A stretch of DNA of 64,000 nucleotides. It comes from Prevotella scopos JCM 17725 (GTDB taxonomy: Bacteria > Bacteroidota > Bacteroidia > Bacteroidales > Bacteroidaceae). The DNA lies in NCBI RefSeq assembly GCF_018127785.1, contig NZ_CP072389.1, positions 930,001 through 994,000 on the forward strand. Reading direction: 5' to 3'. A program made the position numbers and the translations under genes. The notes under the pieces were generated by a model. It saw nothing but the letters and a program-made list of their open reading frames with translations, had not been told where the DNA came from and searched no databases. Positions 1 to 8,011 of this stretch are shown in pieces (the first letter of the stretch is position 1; each line of letters begins with the position of its first letter).

Positions 1-956
1 TTCAAGAGGGTCAGTGTCTCCACTTTCGCCCCCATAAAAGAGAAGATAGCCTGCTGTTCATCGCCTAAGTACATCACCATCGGGTTGTCTTCTGCTGTCA
101 GTAAGTCGATGATAGCAAGCTGCATACTGTTAAGATCCTGCACTTCATCGACCTGTATCCATGGATAACGCTTGCAAGTGGGGTCAGAATGATAGATATC
201 GTATGTATAGAGGAGCAAGTCTTCAAAGTCAAAGAGGTGATTCTCCTCCTTGTATCGGGCATAACAATTAGCGTAATACATCTTCCAGAGCAGTACACGA
301 ATCCTATCCGCCGTCTTTGCATCAAGCCTGGGTGCATTCGCTTCGTCCATATATTCCTGTGCATGATGATAGATATTCACTACCGCCTGTTCGTCATATT
401 CAATCTTTTGTGAGGCACAGATATGCTTTACAGCTTCTCTATCGTCATCTGTAAAACTCTCTGGATGAAGGTAATACTTCCATGAATGGCGGTGTTCCAT
501 CTGATAGATGAAATGCTGAAAGAAGATAATCGTCTGATAACCTTTGTATCGGTTGAAGTCTCTTGTCACTCCCTCTTCATCTTCATTACGATAATCAGCG
601 ATAATACTCACCGCCTCTTCGTCGTCAATAATAGCAGAATCAGCTGGAATCCTACCCTGCTCAAAAAGGAACTTAGAGCAAAAACGATGCACGTTACCTA
701 CCATCAGTTCCGAGAAATCACCTCCCACTACCTTTTGAATACGGTTGGTCATCTCCCTTGCAGCACGGTTGGTGAACGTAAGACAAAGCATATCCTCATA
801 CTTCACACCCCTTTCTCGTGCGTATCTTATCCTCTCTGCGAGGATATGTGTCTTACCACATCCTGGCGATGCGAGCACAAGATGATGTCCCTGACTGGCT
901 TCAACAACAGGAATCTGATATTTATCTAAACTTGATGTGTAACTTTTTTCTTCCAT
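1..956 (-). CDS. UvrD/Rep-family ATP-dependent DNA helicase (C-terminus outside the window)
   Basis: Superfamily 1A helicase that would unwind DNA 3' to 5' in repair or recombination. The frame is open from the ATG at 954-956 on the minus strand to the left edge, so about 318 N-terminal residues are visible. The Walker A loop reads ASPGCGKTH near residue 30, followed by LCLTFTNRAAREM (motif Ia), LFDFEDLL, and the motif II/III region WIQVDEVQDLN and YLGDEQQAIF, which is diagnostic of the UvrD/PcrA group. The C-terminal motifs (V, VI) lie off the window, so UvrD, PcrA and a shorter UvrD-like helicase cannot be told apart. It is divergent from the DUF6155 gene. Seen: motifs. Inferred: role in repair. 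Confidence 0.9.
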   Translation of the reverse strand, partial: MEEKSYTSSLDKYQIPVVEASQGHHLVLASPGCGKTHILAERIRYARERGVKYEDMLCLTFTNRAAREMTNRIQKVVGGDFSELMVGNVHRFCSKFLFEQGRIPADSAIIDDEEAVSIIADYRNEDEEGVTRDFNRYKGYQTIIFFQHFIYQMEHRHSWKYYLHPESFTDDDREAVKHICASQKIEYDEQAVVNIYHHAQEYMDEANAPRLDAKTADRIRVLLWKMYYANCYARYKEENHLFDFEDLLLYTYDIYHSDPTCKRYPWIQVDEVQDLNSMQLAIIDLLTAEDNPMVMYLGDEQQAIFSFMGAKVETLTLL

Positions 957-1054
957 AGAAAGTATTTTTATAGCAGTAGATGCTCCTTCTGCAAAAGTAA
1001 GAAAAAGATTGGAAATAACTCGTTATCAAGTTAAAAGAATAAAAAATAAAGTTG

Positions 1055-1062
1055 TAACTTTG
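1055..1062 (+). promoter_or_regulatory. Bacteroidota -7 box (TAACTTTG)
   Basis: TAACTTTG matches the TAnnTTTG -7 element and lies about 50 nt upstream of the ATG at 1115. No good TTTG -33 element is visible at 19-21 nt. It probably drives the DUF6155 gene. Confidence 0.5.
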
Positions 1063-1114
1063 TGCATAACAACTTTATATTACTAACAAACACTAATGTG
1101 GAGAGGACTCTGAT

Positions 1115-1636
1115 ATGACCAAATTAAAACTGAAGAAACATCTTGCAGTACTACCAAAGGAAGACGTAATAAACCTTGTGTTAAGTCTGTATGATGCAAG
1201 CGCAGAAGCGAAGATGTATCTGGAAATGTATCTTACACCTGATTATAGTGCAGCGTTGGAAAGATACAAGAAGATTATCCGTAACGAATTTTTCCCCGCT
1301 CGGGGCTTTTATGATAAGCCCTCATTTGCAACATGTCGGAAGGCAATCTCAGATTTCAAGAAGTTGAAGGCTGATGCCATCAGTCTTGGAGATTTGATGC
1401 TTTACTATATAGAGTTGGGATGTGAATACACAATGACCTTCGGTGATATGTGGAAACAGTATTATACTACATTAGAAACGAATTTTGAGAAAGCTCTGAA
1501 GCATATTTCCGACCATAACCTTGAGGAACATTTCAGACCGAGAATTGAAAGTATGCTTAAGTCAACACAATGTGGTTGGGGCTTTTCCGATACCTTATGG
1601 GATATGTATTATGACTATTATGGTTGTCAAGAATGA
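1115..1636 (+). CDS. DUF6155-like hypothetical protein
   Basis: 173-residue soluble, largely helical protein with no signal peptide or membrane segment. The start (LKLKKHLAVLPKEDVINLVL) and the segment around YLEMYLTPD resemble DUF6155 proteins common in Bacteroidota, whose function is unknown. The ATG at 1115 follows a -7 box by about 50 nt. It is 84 nt upstream of the exonuclease gene on the same strand, so the two may be co-transcribed. The family assignment is from memory of the sequence pattern; no biochemical role can be given. Confidence 0.7.
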   Translation: MTKLKLKKHLAVLPKEDVINLVLSLYDASAEAKMYLEMYLTPDYSAALERYKKIIRNEFFPARGFYDKPSFATCRKAISDFKKLKADAISLGDLMLYYIELGCEYTMTFGDMWKQYYTTLETNFEKALKHISDHNLEEHFRPRIESMLKSTQCGWGFSDTLWDMYYDYYGCQE

Positions 1637-1720
1637 ACAAAGAGACTTTGTCTAAACAAACATAGAGCGTCATCTATAGAATTAAAATATAGAAAACAAC
1701 TAACAAATTTATAAAGAACT

Positions 1721-2212
1721 ATGCAGGACTTTGCAGCGATTGACTTTGAAACAGCAAACTTTGAGCGGTGTAGTGTATGCTCGGTGGGTGTGGTAGTAGT
1801 AAGGGGAGGAGAGATTGTTGACAGCTTCTATTCGCTTATACAGCCCGAACCGAATTACTATCATTGGCGATGTACGGAGGTGCATGGACTTACCTGTGCA
1901 GATACTGATGGTGCACCCGTATTCAGCGAGGTGTGGAAGCAGATAGAACCAATGATAGAAGGTCTGCCATTGGTAGCACATAACGCACCATTTGACAAAG
2001 GTTGTTTGAAGGCTTCTTTCTATACCTATCAAATGGATTATCCCGACTATGAGTTCTTTGATACGCTGAAAGCAGCACGTCAGATGCTTCCTCATCTTCC
2101 AAACCATCAGTTGCAAACGGTTTCTTTGGCTTGTGGTTATAAGCTAACCGACCATCATCATGCCCTTGCTGATGCAGAGGCTTGTGCGTGGATAGCACGT
2201 GAGATATTGTAG
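1721..2212 (+). CDS. DnaQ-like 3'-5' exonuclease (DEDDh family)
   Basis: 163-residue exonuclease domain protein related to the proofreading epsilon subunit of DNA polymerase III. Exo I is FAAIDFETAN at the N-terminus (Asp and Glu metal ligands), Exo II is LVAHNAPFDKG near residue 86, and Exo III is DHHHALADAEA near residue 145, with the His of the DEDDh type. It is a bare nuclease domain without a helicase or BRCT extension, so it is more likely an accessory DnaQ-like nuclease than the replicative DnaQ. The ATG at 1721 sits only four residues before the catalytic Asp, so no longer N-terminus is expected. Confidence 0.88.
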   Translation: MQDFAAIDFETANFERCSVCSVGVVVVRGGEIVDSFYSLIQPEPNYYHWRCTEVHGLTCADTDGAPVFSEVWKQIEPMIEGLPLVAHNAPFDKGCLKASFYTYQMDYPDYEFFDTLKAARQMLPHLPNHQLQTVSLACGYKLTDHHHALADAEACAWIAREIL

Positions 2213-2600
2213 GGTGATGGGTGGTGGATGGTGATGATATGTTACGTGAGAAATACTGGTGATAACTATGAAAGGTGTTTTCACAAAGGTTAGTCACCAC
2301 TATATTTATATAAAGTTACCATTACCTTTCCATACAAAGGATATCAAGAATAAGGTTCGTACCCCTCTTCAACAAACGTGCAGAAGCCCCGAGCTTGTTG
2401 TGCTAAGGCTCCGCTTACGTAGTGCTAAGGTCCCGCACGCATCTTATTAGACGCTGGACACATGAAAGAACGTTAGCAACACGATTGCTATATACCGTTA
2501 GAAAGAAGTTTGACGACTCTAAGTTTGTGGAGAACTTCTACCTAATTAGGACTTATACGATATCTGAAACCACTCATTAAGCAGAAGATATAAGAACGAG

Positions 2601-2643
2601 AATGGGTGTTGATGAATAGCATAAAACTTCATCAACACCCATT
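2601..2643. repeat. 16-bp perfect inverted repeat in the exonuclease/pheS gap
   Basis: AATGGGTGTTGATGAA (2601-2616) pairs perfectly with 2628-2643 across an 11-nt loop. It lies between convergent genes (exonuclease +, pheS -), which fits a bidirectional transcription stop, but neither side has a T-run. The rest of 2213-2789 holds no gene I can support. Its right part repeats the same words (ATCAACACCCAT at about 2730; AACACCCAACACCC just before 2790), so this is a repeat-rich spacer. Confidence 0.6.
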
Positions 2644-2789
2644 ACTTATTATCAAAAATCTATAAAGTTTTTACTCCTTACAGCGTATAACTCGAAGATG
2701 TCAGCTATAGAAAGGGTTATTCATCAACACCCATCACTTACCACCGAAGTGACCATCAACACCTAACAGTTAACACCCAACACCCAACA

Positions 2790-3827
2790 CTACGCACCTT
2801 CAAACTCGCGGAGGAAGCGGGTATCATTCTCAGAGAAGAGGCGGAGGTCGCTGACGCGATACTTGAGGTTAGCAATACGCTCTACACCCATACCGAAGGC
2901 ATAACCTGTATAAACATTAGGATCAATACCACAAGCCTCAAGGTCGTGTGGGTCAACCATACCACAACCGAGAATCTCAACCCAGCCAGTATGCTTACAG
3001 AAGCCACAGCCCTCACCGCCACAGATGTTACAACTGATATCCATCTCTGCACTTGGCTCCGTGAATGGGAAGTAACTTGGACGAAGACGAATCTTAGTAT
3101 CAGCCCCGAACATCTCACGCGCAAAGGTGAGAAGCACCTGCTTTAGGTCGGTAAAGCTAACGTTCTTATCAACGTAAAGTCCCTCTACCTGATGGAAGAA
3201 GCAGTGTGCACGAGCTGAGATTGCCTCATTACGATACACACGACCTGGGCAAAGAACACGAATTGGAGGTTCGTGTGTAGACATATAATGTGCCTCGTCA
3301 TTAGAAGTATGGCTACGAAGAATAACATTCTTTGTAACGTCCATCGTATTGCTACGCTCAATGAAGAAGGTATCTTGCATATCACGTGCAGGATGATCAG
3401 CAGCGAAGTTCAACATTGTAAAGACGTGCTGGTCATCATCAATCTCTGGACCCTGATAGAGTGTGAAACCCATACGAGCAAAGATATCAATAATCTCGTT
3501 CTTCACAAGCGTCAAAGGATGACGTGTACCGAGGTTAATAGGATAAGCAGTACGAGTCAAATCGATATCATCACTCTGTGCCTCACTTGTTTCAAGCTGG
3601 TCCTTGAGTTCGTTAATCTTGTTCTGTGCACTTTGCTTAAGTTCATTAATCTTCATGCCGACAACCTTCTTCTGGTCGGCTGCTACATTACGGAACTCAC
3701 CCATCAACGCATTGATTTCTCCCTTCTTACTGAGGTATCTCAGACGGAGTTGTTCTACGTCATCGGCACTCTTTGCTGTGAGTGTGCTTACTTCCTTGAG
3801 AAGTTCTTCTATCTTGTCTAATAACAT
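2790..3827 (-). CDS. pheS: Phenylalanine--tRNA ligase alpha subunit
   Basis: Cytoplasmic class II aminoacyl-tRNA synthetase subunit that, with PheT, charges tRNA-Phe. The 345-residue length is normal. An N-terminal coiled coil (residues 1-85) is followed by the class II catalytic core: GPEIDDDQHVFTMLNFAADHPARDMQ (motif 1 region, split here by function), RSHTSNDEAHYM, VYRNEAISARAHCFFHQVEG (motif 2) and GMGVERIANLKY (motif 3). The gene stands alone; pheT is not adjacent. The ATG at 3825-3827 lies about 20 nt after a minus-strand -7 box. High confidence from several diagnostic motifs. Confidence 0.97.
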   Translation of the reverse strand: MLLDKIEELLKEVSTLTAKSADDVEQLRLRYLSKKGEINALMGEFRNVAADQKKVVGMKINELKQSAQNKINELKDQLETSEAQSDDIDLTRTAYPINLGTRHPLTLVKNEIIDIFARMGFTLYQGPEIDDDQHVFTMLNFAADHPARDMQDTFFIERSNTMDVTKNVILRSHTSNDEAHYMSTHEPPIRVLCPGRVYRNEAISARAHCFFHQVEGLYVDKNVSFTDLKQVLLTFAREMFGADTKIRLRPSYFPFTEPSAEMDISCNICGGEGCGFCKHTGWVEILGCGMVDPHDLEACGIDPNVYTGYAFGMGVERIANLKYRVSDLRLFSENDTRFLREFEGA

Positions 3828-3847
3828 AGTTCTTGATTATTTTCCTG

Positions 3848-3855
3848 CAAAGGTA
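3848..3855 (-). promoter_or_regulatory. -7 box TACCTTTG for pheS
   Basis: Minus-strand TACCTTTG matches TAnnTTTG and lies 20 nt upstream of the pheS ATG. No convincing -33 TTTG is visible. Confidence 0.6.
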
Positions 3856-3930
3856 CAATTTATAATCGTAACGGAGAAATTACCCTAATATAAATTTATA
3901 AAAAACCTATCTTATTAGAAATAAATATCG

Positions 3931-3938
3931 TACATTTG
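3931..3938 (+). promoter_or_regulatory. -7 box TACATTTG for the lipoprotein gene
   Basis: TACATTTG matches the Bacteroidota -7 element 30 nt before the ATG at 3969. It is divergent from the pheS promoter. Confidence 0.6.
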
Positions 3939-3968
3939 CAGGAAATTTGAGATGAATAAAAAGAGAGT

Positions 3969-4826
3969 ATGAGAAAAGCTTTTTTACTTATTGTGTGTGT
4001 GTGTGTGGCGATGATTACAGTCACCACAGGTTGCTCTAATAAGAAAGTAGAGGGTGCCGACAGTGCTAAAACGGACTCCACAGCTGAAGAGGAAGCTGAC
4101 ACTATCGACAGCGTTGACTCTGCCACTGGAGTGATTGCCGCTACTCCAATGCCAAAGGCAGCCGACCAATTGTTTGACGATTTCTTCTTCAACTTCATAG
4201 CTAATAAGAAGTTACAGATGAATCGTATTAAGTTCCCATTACCTATCGTGAATGGTACCAAGACTACCGAGTTATCCCGCAAGAAATGGAAGATGGATTA
4301 TTTCTTCCGTAAGCAGGGTTATTATACGCTTATCTTCGACAATGAGAAGCAGATGGAGTACTCAAAGTCAACCGACTTGGATAGCGTTATCGTTGAGAAG
4401 ATACACTTAAGAAAAGGTACGATAGAGCAGTATTGGTTCGATCATCAGGATGGTAGCTGGAAATTGAACCAGATTCGCACCATTCCTTTCAAAGAGAGTT
4501 ATAACGCCTCTTTCTATAGCTTCCTTTCACGATTCTTTGCGAACGGCGGTAAGGGTGCTGTAAAGAGTCCATTGGCTTATCATGGGGCAGATCCTAATGG
4601 CGAAGAGACAAACATCATCAACACCACAATTCCTGCCGACGAATGGTCATCATTCCTACCAGAGATTCCAAATGACATGATTTACAACATCCTATATGGT
4701 CAGAAATATTCTGCGTCTAACCGCAGAATTATCACCTTCCGAGGATTGGCAAATGGTGTTGAGACACAGCTAATCTTTAATTTGAATGGTAAAGATTGGC
4801 GCTTAGAGAAGATTGTAGCTTATTAA
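3969..4826 (+). CDS. Lipoprotein, DUF4348-like
   Basis: 285-residue secreted protein. Residues 1-20 form a lipoprotein signal peptide (MRKAFLLIVCVCVAMITVTT followed by GCS), so Cys22 should be lipidated. An acidic, Ser/Thr/Asp/Glu-rich linker (about residues 30-58) precedes a folded domain starting at FDDFFFNFIANKKLQM. That domain resembles DUF4348 proteins of Prevotella and Bacteroides, of unknown function. The ATG follows a -7 box by 30 nt and a terminator-like hairpin follows the gene, so it is probably a single transcription unit. The signal peptide is directly visible; the DUF name is from memory. Confidence 0.75.
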   Translation: MRKAFLLIVCVCVAMITVTTGCSNKKVEGADSAKTDSTAEEEADTIDSVDSATGVIAATPMPKAADQLFDDFFFNFIANKKLQMNRIKFPLPIVNGTKTTELSRKKWKMDYFFRKQGYYTLIFDNEKQMEYSKSTDLDSVIVEKIHLRKGTIEQYWFDHQDGSWKLNQIRTIPFKESYNASFYSFLSRFFANGGKGAVKSPLAYHGADPNGEETNIINTTIPADEWSSFLPEIPNDMIYNILYGQKYSASNRRIITFRGLANGVETQLIFNLNGKDWRLEKIVAY

Positions 4827-4830
4827 TGAA

Positions 4831-4865
4831 CAGACCCCTGCCGAGAGATTGGCTGTGGGTCTTTC
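4831..4865 (+). terminator. Probable intrinsic terminator
   Basis: AGACCC ... GCC ... GGC ... GGGTCT followed by TTCTTT, just after the stop of the lipoprotein gene. The stem is interrupted and the T-run imperfect, so strength is uncertain. Confidence 0.45.
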
Positions 4866-4903
4866 TTTCATCTTATTACCCAGCTGTTTAATATCTGTTG
4901 CCT

Positions 4904-5476
4904 ATGAAGAGTGAGCGCCAGAAAGCCTTAGAGGGTGAGTTGTTCAATGCAATTGACCCGGAGTTGCAGGAGATGACACTACGTACAAAACGATTGGTGC
5001 GCAGGTTGAACGATTGCGACTATGCTGACCGCGAAAGCAAGCGCAAGATTATCGAACAGCTGTTTGGCTCTGTAGGTGAGCGAATCCATATAGATGTGGA
5101 CTTTCATTGTGAGTATGGGATCAATATCCACTTAGGCAACTGGGTGATTATCAATATGAATTGCACCTTTGTAGATAATAGCCGTATTGACATCGGTGAT
5201 AATGTCCTCATTGCTTCAGACGTTAAAATCTATACTGCGACGCATCCCGTCAATGCCAAGGAACGGATGGTCGCCGGTGGTGGATGGACCGTTTATGCGA
5301 AACCTGTTAAGATAGAAGATGGTGTGTGGATTGGCGGAGGAGTGGTTATCCTGCCTGGTGTGACGATTGGCCGTAATGCGGTGATAGGTGCGGGTGCGGT
5401 AGTGACAAAGGATATACCTGCCAATGCGGTGGCTGTAGGCAATCCTGCAAGAGTCATCAGATATCAGGAAGGATAA
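4904..5476 (+). CDS. Sugar O-acetyltransferase (maltose/galactoside acetyltransferase type)
   Basis: About 190-residue acetyl-CoA-dependent acetyltransferase of the LacA/Maa/NodL group. An N-terminal helical segment with ELQEMTLRTKRLVRRLND (the mac domain) precedes a left-handed beta-helix of hexapeptide repeats, including FHCEYGINIHLGNWVIINMN, IDIGDNVLIASDVKI, the catalytic-loop TATHPVNAKER with its His, VWIGGGVVILPGVTIG and VGNPARVIR. A TTG at 4898 would add two residues, but the ATG at 4904 is preferred. The acceptor sugar cannot be read from the sequence. The gene lies 53 nt before murB on the same strand. Confidence 0.88.
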   Translation: MKSERQKALEGELFNAIDPELQEMTLRTKRLVRRLNDCDYADRESKRKIIEQLFGSVGERIHIDVDFHCEYGINIHLGNWVIINMNCTFVDNSRIDIGDNVLIASDVKIYTATHPVNAKERMVAGGGWTVYAKPVKIEDGVWIGGGVVILPGVTIGRNAVIGAGAVVTKDIPANAVAVGNPARVIRYQEG

Positions 5477-5529
5477 TCCCTTCTTGTAAACAGAAACAAA
5501 GGGCAAAGCTAAAAAGGAATAACAAAAAT

Positions 5530-6537
5530 ATGAAAATAGAGAGTGACTATAGTCTCTTAGAGCATAACACATTCGGCATTGATGCAAAGTGCCGTCGTTT
5601 TATAGAATACGCATCTGTAGAGGAAGCACAGGAACTTGTGCGCTCCTTGAATGCAGAAGACTATCCGCTACTGATTCTTGGTGGAGGTAGTAACCTTCTA
5701 CTCACAGATAATTACAAGGGAACAGTTCTACACTCGGGTATCTCTTTTATAGAGCAACTCGACAATGAACGTGTACGCTGTGGCTCTGCTTACGTATGGG
5801 ATGACTTTGTAGATTATTGCGTTGCTCACAATCTCTATGGTGCAGAGAACCTTTCTATCATCCCTGGTGAGTGCGGAGCGAGTGCTGTTCAGAACATTGG
5901 TGCTTATGGTGCTGAATCAAAAGACTTAATAGAAGAGGTGGAAGCAGTAGAGATTGCCACTGGCGAAGTACATCATTTCAAGAATGCCGATTGCGAATAC
6001 AGCTACCGACAGAGTAAGTTTAAGCATGAATGGCGTAACAAATTTCTCATTACATCAGTCACCTATCGTCTTTCCAAGAATTATGACCCAAAGCTCGACT
6101 ATGGTAACATTCGTGCTGCACTGGCTGAGAAAGACATAGAGAATCCTACGGCAGCAGAACTCCGTCAGACAATTATAGACATCCGTAATGCGAAACTCCC
6201 CGACCCAGAAGTTATTGGTAATGCTGGTAGTTTCTTTATGAATCCGATTGTTCCTAAGGCTAAGTATGAGGAATTGGCTGCGCAATATGAGCGTATGCCT
6301 CATTATACTATCGATGAGAATCATGAGAAGATTCCTGCTGGATGGATGATTGAACAATGTGGTTGGAAGGGTAAGGCTCTTGGCCCTGCAGGTGTTTATG
6401 AGAAACAAGCGTTGGTATTAGTGAATCTTGGTGGTGCAACGGGCGCCGACATCGTCCGCCTTTATGAGGCCATTCAACGTGATGTAAAGGAGAAGTTTGG
6501 GATTGAGATACATCCGGAGGTGAACACCATTCCATAA
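5530..6537 (+). CDS. murB: UDP-N-acetylmuramate dehydrogenase
   Basis: FAD-dependent enzyme that reduces UDP-GlcNAc-enolpyruvate to UDP-MurNAc with NADPH, the second committed step of peptidoglycan synthesis in the cytoplasm. Visible landmarks are the N-terminal LEHNTFGIDAKCR, the FAD-binding PLLILGGGSNLLLTDNY, LSIIPGECGASAVQNIGAYG, SYRQSKFKHEWRNKFLI, and NAGSFFMNPIV containing the catalytic Ser. The C-terminal AGWMIEQCGWKGKALGP and the length of 335 residues fit the type I (E. coli-like) enzyme. Its stop codon overlaps a REP-like repeat by two bases. Confidence 0.97.
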   Translation: MKIESDYSLLEHNTFGIDAKCRRFIEYASVEEAQELVRSLNAEDYPLLILGGGSNLLLTDNYKGTVLHSGISFIEQLDNERVRCGSAYVWDDFVDYCVAHNLYGAENLSIIPGECGASAVQNIGAYGAESKDLIEEVEAVEIATGEVHHFKNADCEYSYRQSKFKHEWRNKFLITSVTYRLSKNYDPKLDYGNIRAALAEKDIENPTAAELRQTIIDIRNAKLPDPEVIGNAGSFFMNPIVPKAKYEELAAQYERMPHYTIDENHEKIPAGWMIEQCGWKGKALGPAGVYEKQALVLVNLGGATGADIVRLYEAIQRDVKEKFGIEIHPEVNTIP

Positions 6538-6573
6538 AGCCTCCCCCAACCCCTCCGAAAGGAGGGGAGTGCT
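6536..6573 (+). repeat. REP-like palindromic element, copy A
   Basis: 38-bp element starting in the murB stop codon. Its core CCCCTCCGAAAGGAGGGG is a GC-rich hairpin with a GAAA-type loop. An inverted copy (33 of 38 positions identical) lies at 6769-6806. The 155 bp between copy A and the next start codon hold no gene I can support. Confidence 0.8.
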
Positions 6574-6728
6574 AAAACAACGGTAGCTACTTCTTTAGGT
6601 TGTGGTATGGTTTAATATTAAGATATATCATAACAACTGCAACATCCAGCCATAGACATTCGTTATAAATAAGCCTTTAATTAAGAAATACTTATAAAGC
6701 ATCAAACCAACTCTTAAGAACATATCTG

Positions 6729-7559
6729 TTGAAACAAGAAGAACATATAAGCAACGAACAACCCATCAAGGACTCCCCTCCCTTCGGAGGGGGCGGGGGT
6801 GGCTTTACCTTCCTTGGCACTGGCACATCCAATGGTGTACCAGTACTCGGTTGCAATTGTGAGGTATGTAAGAGCAAGGACCCTCGTGATAATCGATTGC
6901 GCACCGCTGCTTTATTGGAAACAGATGACATGCGTATCGTCATTGATTGTGGTCCAGACTTTCGTCAACAAATGTTACCACAACCCTTCCGTAAGATTGA
7001 CGGCTTACTGATTACGCATATCCATTACGACCACGTTGGAGGCATTGACGATGTACGCCCCTTTTGTATGTTGGGCGATATAGATGTCTATGCTAACGCC
7101 AGCACCTGCGAAGGATTACGCCACAATTTCCCTTATTGCTTCACAGAAAATCTCTACCCAGGAGTTCCTAAGTTGAACCTTCACAGTATTCTACCCCACT
7201 CTCGCTTTCATATTGGCGACATCGAGGTGATGCCTATTTCCGTGATGCACGGAAAACTTTCTATCCTTGGCTATCGCTTTGGCAAACTCGCCTACATCAC
7301 AGACATGAAAACCATTGACGATGAGGAACTTCCTTATCTCGAAGGCGTTGAGACCTTAGTAGTAAATGCACTACGATGGGAACGTACACACCACTCCCAC
7401 CAACTCATATCAGAAGCCATAGCTTTCAGTCGGAAGATTGGAGCTAAACGCACTTACCTCACTCATCTTACCCACAAGATTGGTTTACACGAAGAAGCAC
7501 AAAGACAACTCCCAGAAGGTGTATTCTTTGCATACGATGGTTTGAAAATAGAGATCTAA
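6729..7559 (+). CDS. MBL-fold metallo-hydrolase (PhnP-like)
   Basis: 276-residue metallo-beta-lactamase-fold hydrolase. The family-typical start is TFLGTGTSNGVPVLGCNCEVC (about residues 27-47 here), followed by metal-binding ITHIHYDHVGGIDD, a later MHGKLSILGYR and the C-terminal TYLTHLTHKIG. It resembles the PhnP/RNase Z-like group that cleaves phosphodiesters; the substrate is unknown. There is no in-frame ATG upstream of the conserved start. The frame is open from 6681 and the only plausible initiator is TTG at 6729. Residues of about 14-26 (DSPPFGGGGGGF) are encoded by copy B of the REP-like repeat, so the native N-terminus appears to have been replaced. Confidence 0.85.
   Translation: MKQEEHISNEQPIKDSPPFGGGGGGFTFLGTGTSNGVPVLGCNCEVCKSKDPRDNRLRTAALLETDDMRIVIDCGPDFRQQMLPQPFRKIDGLLITHIHYDHVGGIDDVRPFCMLGDIDVYANASTCEGLRHNFPYCFTENLYPGVPKLNLHSILPHSRFHIGDIEVMPISVMHGKLSILGYRFGKLAYITDMKTIDDEELPYLEGVETLVVNALRWERTHHSHQLISEAIAFSRKIGAKRTYLTHLTHKIGLHEEAQRQLPEGVFFAYDGLKIEI
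6769..6806 (-). repeat. REP-like palindromic element, copy B, inside the MBL gene
   Basis: Inverted copy of the element at 6536-6573, with five mismatches over 38 positions. It is read in frame at the N-terminus of the MBL-fold gene and encodes a glycine run. Confidence 0.85.
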
Positions 7560-7768
7560 TCTGTCATCTTCGTAAAAGAGAAATCTCGTAATATCAAGCT
7601 CTGAAAGTAAGAGTACCTTCAAGAATAATTAAAGAGACTCAAAATAGAAAACCTATATACTCTATATTCAACTGAAAACCATAACCTTACAAGAATAAAA
7701 ACCAGTCTAAGAACTATCAAACAAACGACAAGTTCCAAATTATTTTCATGAAGAAAAATATTTATGTT

Positions 7769-7825
7769 CACGTAAATAATTATTTCTTTTCACGTAAATA
7801 ATTATTTTTTTCATGTAAATAATTT
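7769..7825. repeat. Three direct repeats of an AT-rich operator-like word
   Basis: CACGTAAATAATTATTT occurs at 7769-7785 and 7791-7807, and a variant CATGTAAATAATTT at 7812-7825. The period is 21-22 bp, about two helical turns. They lie 98 bp upstream of the hflX -7 box in the 452-bp gap after the MBL gene. The rest of this gap shows no gene. Confidence 0.7.
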
Positions 7826-7922
7826 GCAAGAAGAAGAAAGTTCAAAAGAAAAACACACGAAAGAGTTTTACTAAAGGACATAAAAACGGAGTTTATCATT
7901 AGCTTTTTTCAGATTTTATGAG

Positions 7923-7930
7923 TAACTTTG
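7923..7930 (+). promoter_or_regulatory. -7 box TAACTTTG for hflX
   Basis: TAACTTTG fits TAnnTTTG and lies 82 nt upstream of the hflX ATG. The AT-rich repeat array lies further upstream. Confidence 0.5.
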
Positions 7931-8011
7931 CCATGTGGCAGTGTCTAACTACTCGAGTGGTAGGGAAGTACACTTTTCAACACAAAAACAAGCAATAATA
8001 GAAATTACTGA

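Noticed and set aside
2259..2450. Small plus-strand frame in the exonuclease/pheS gap.
   Set aside because: No family, no promoter, and the region consists of intergenic repeats.
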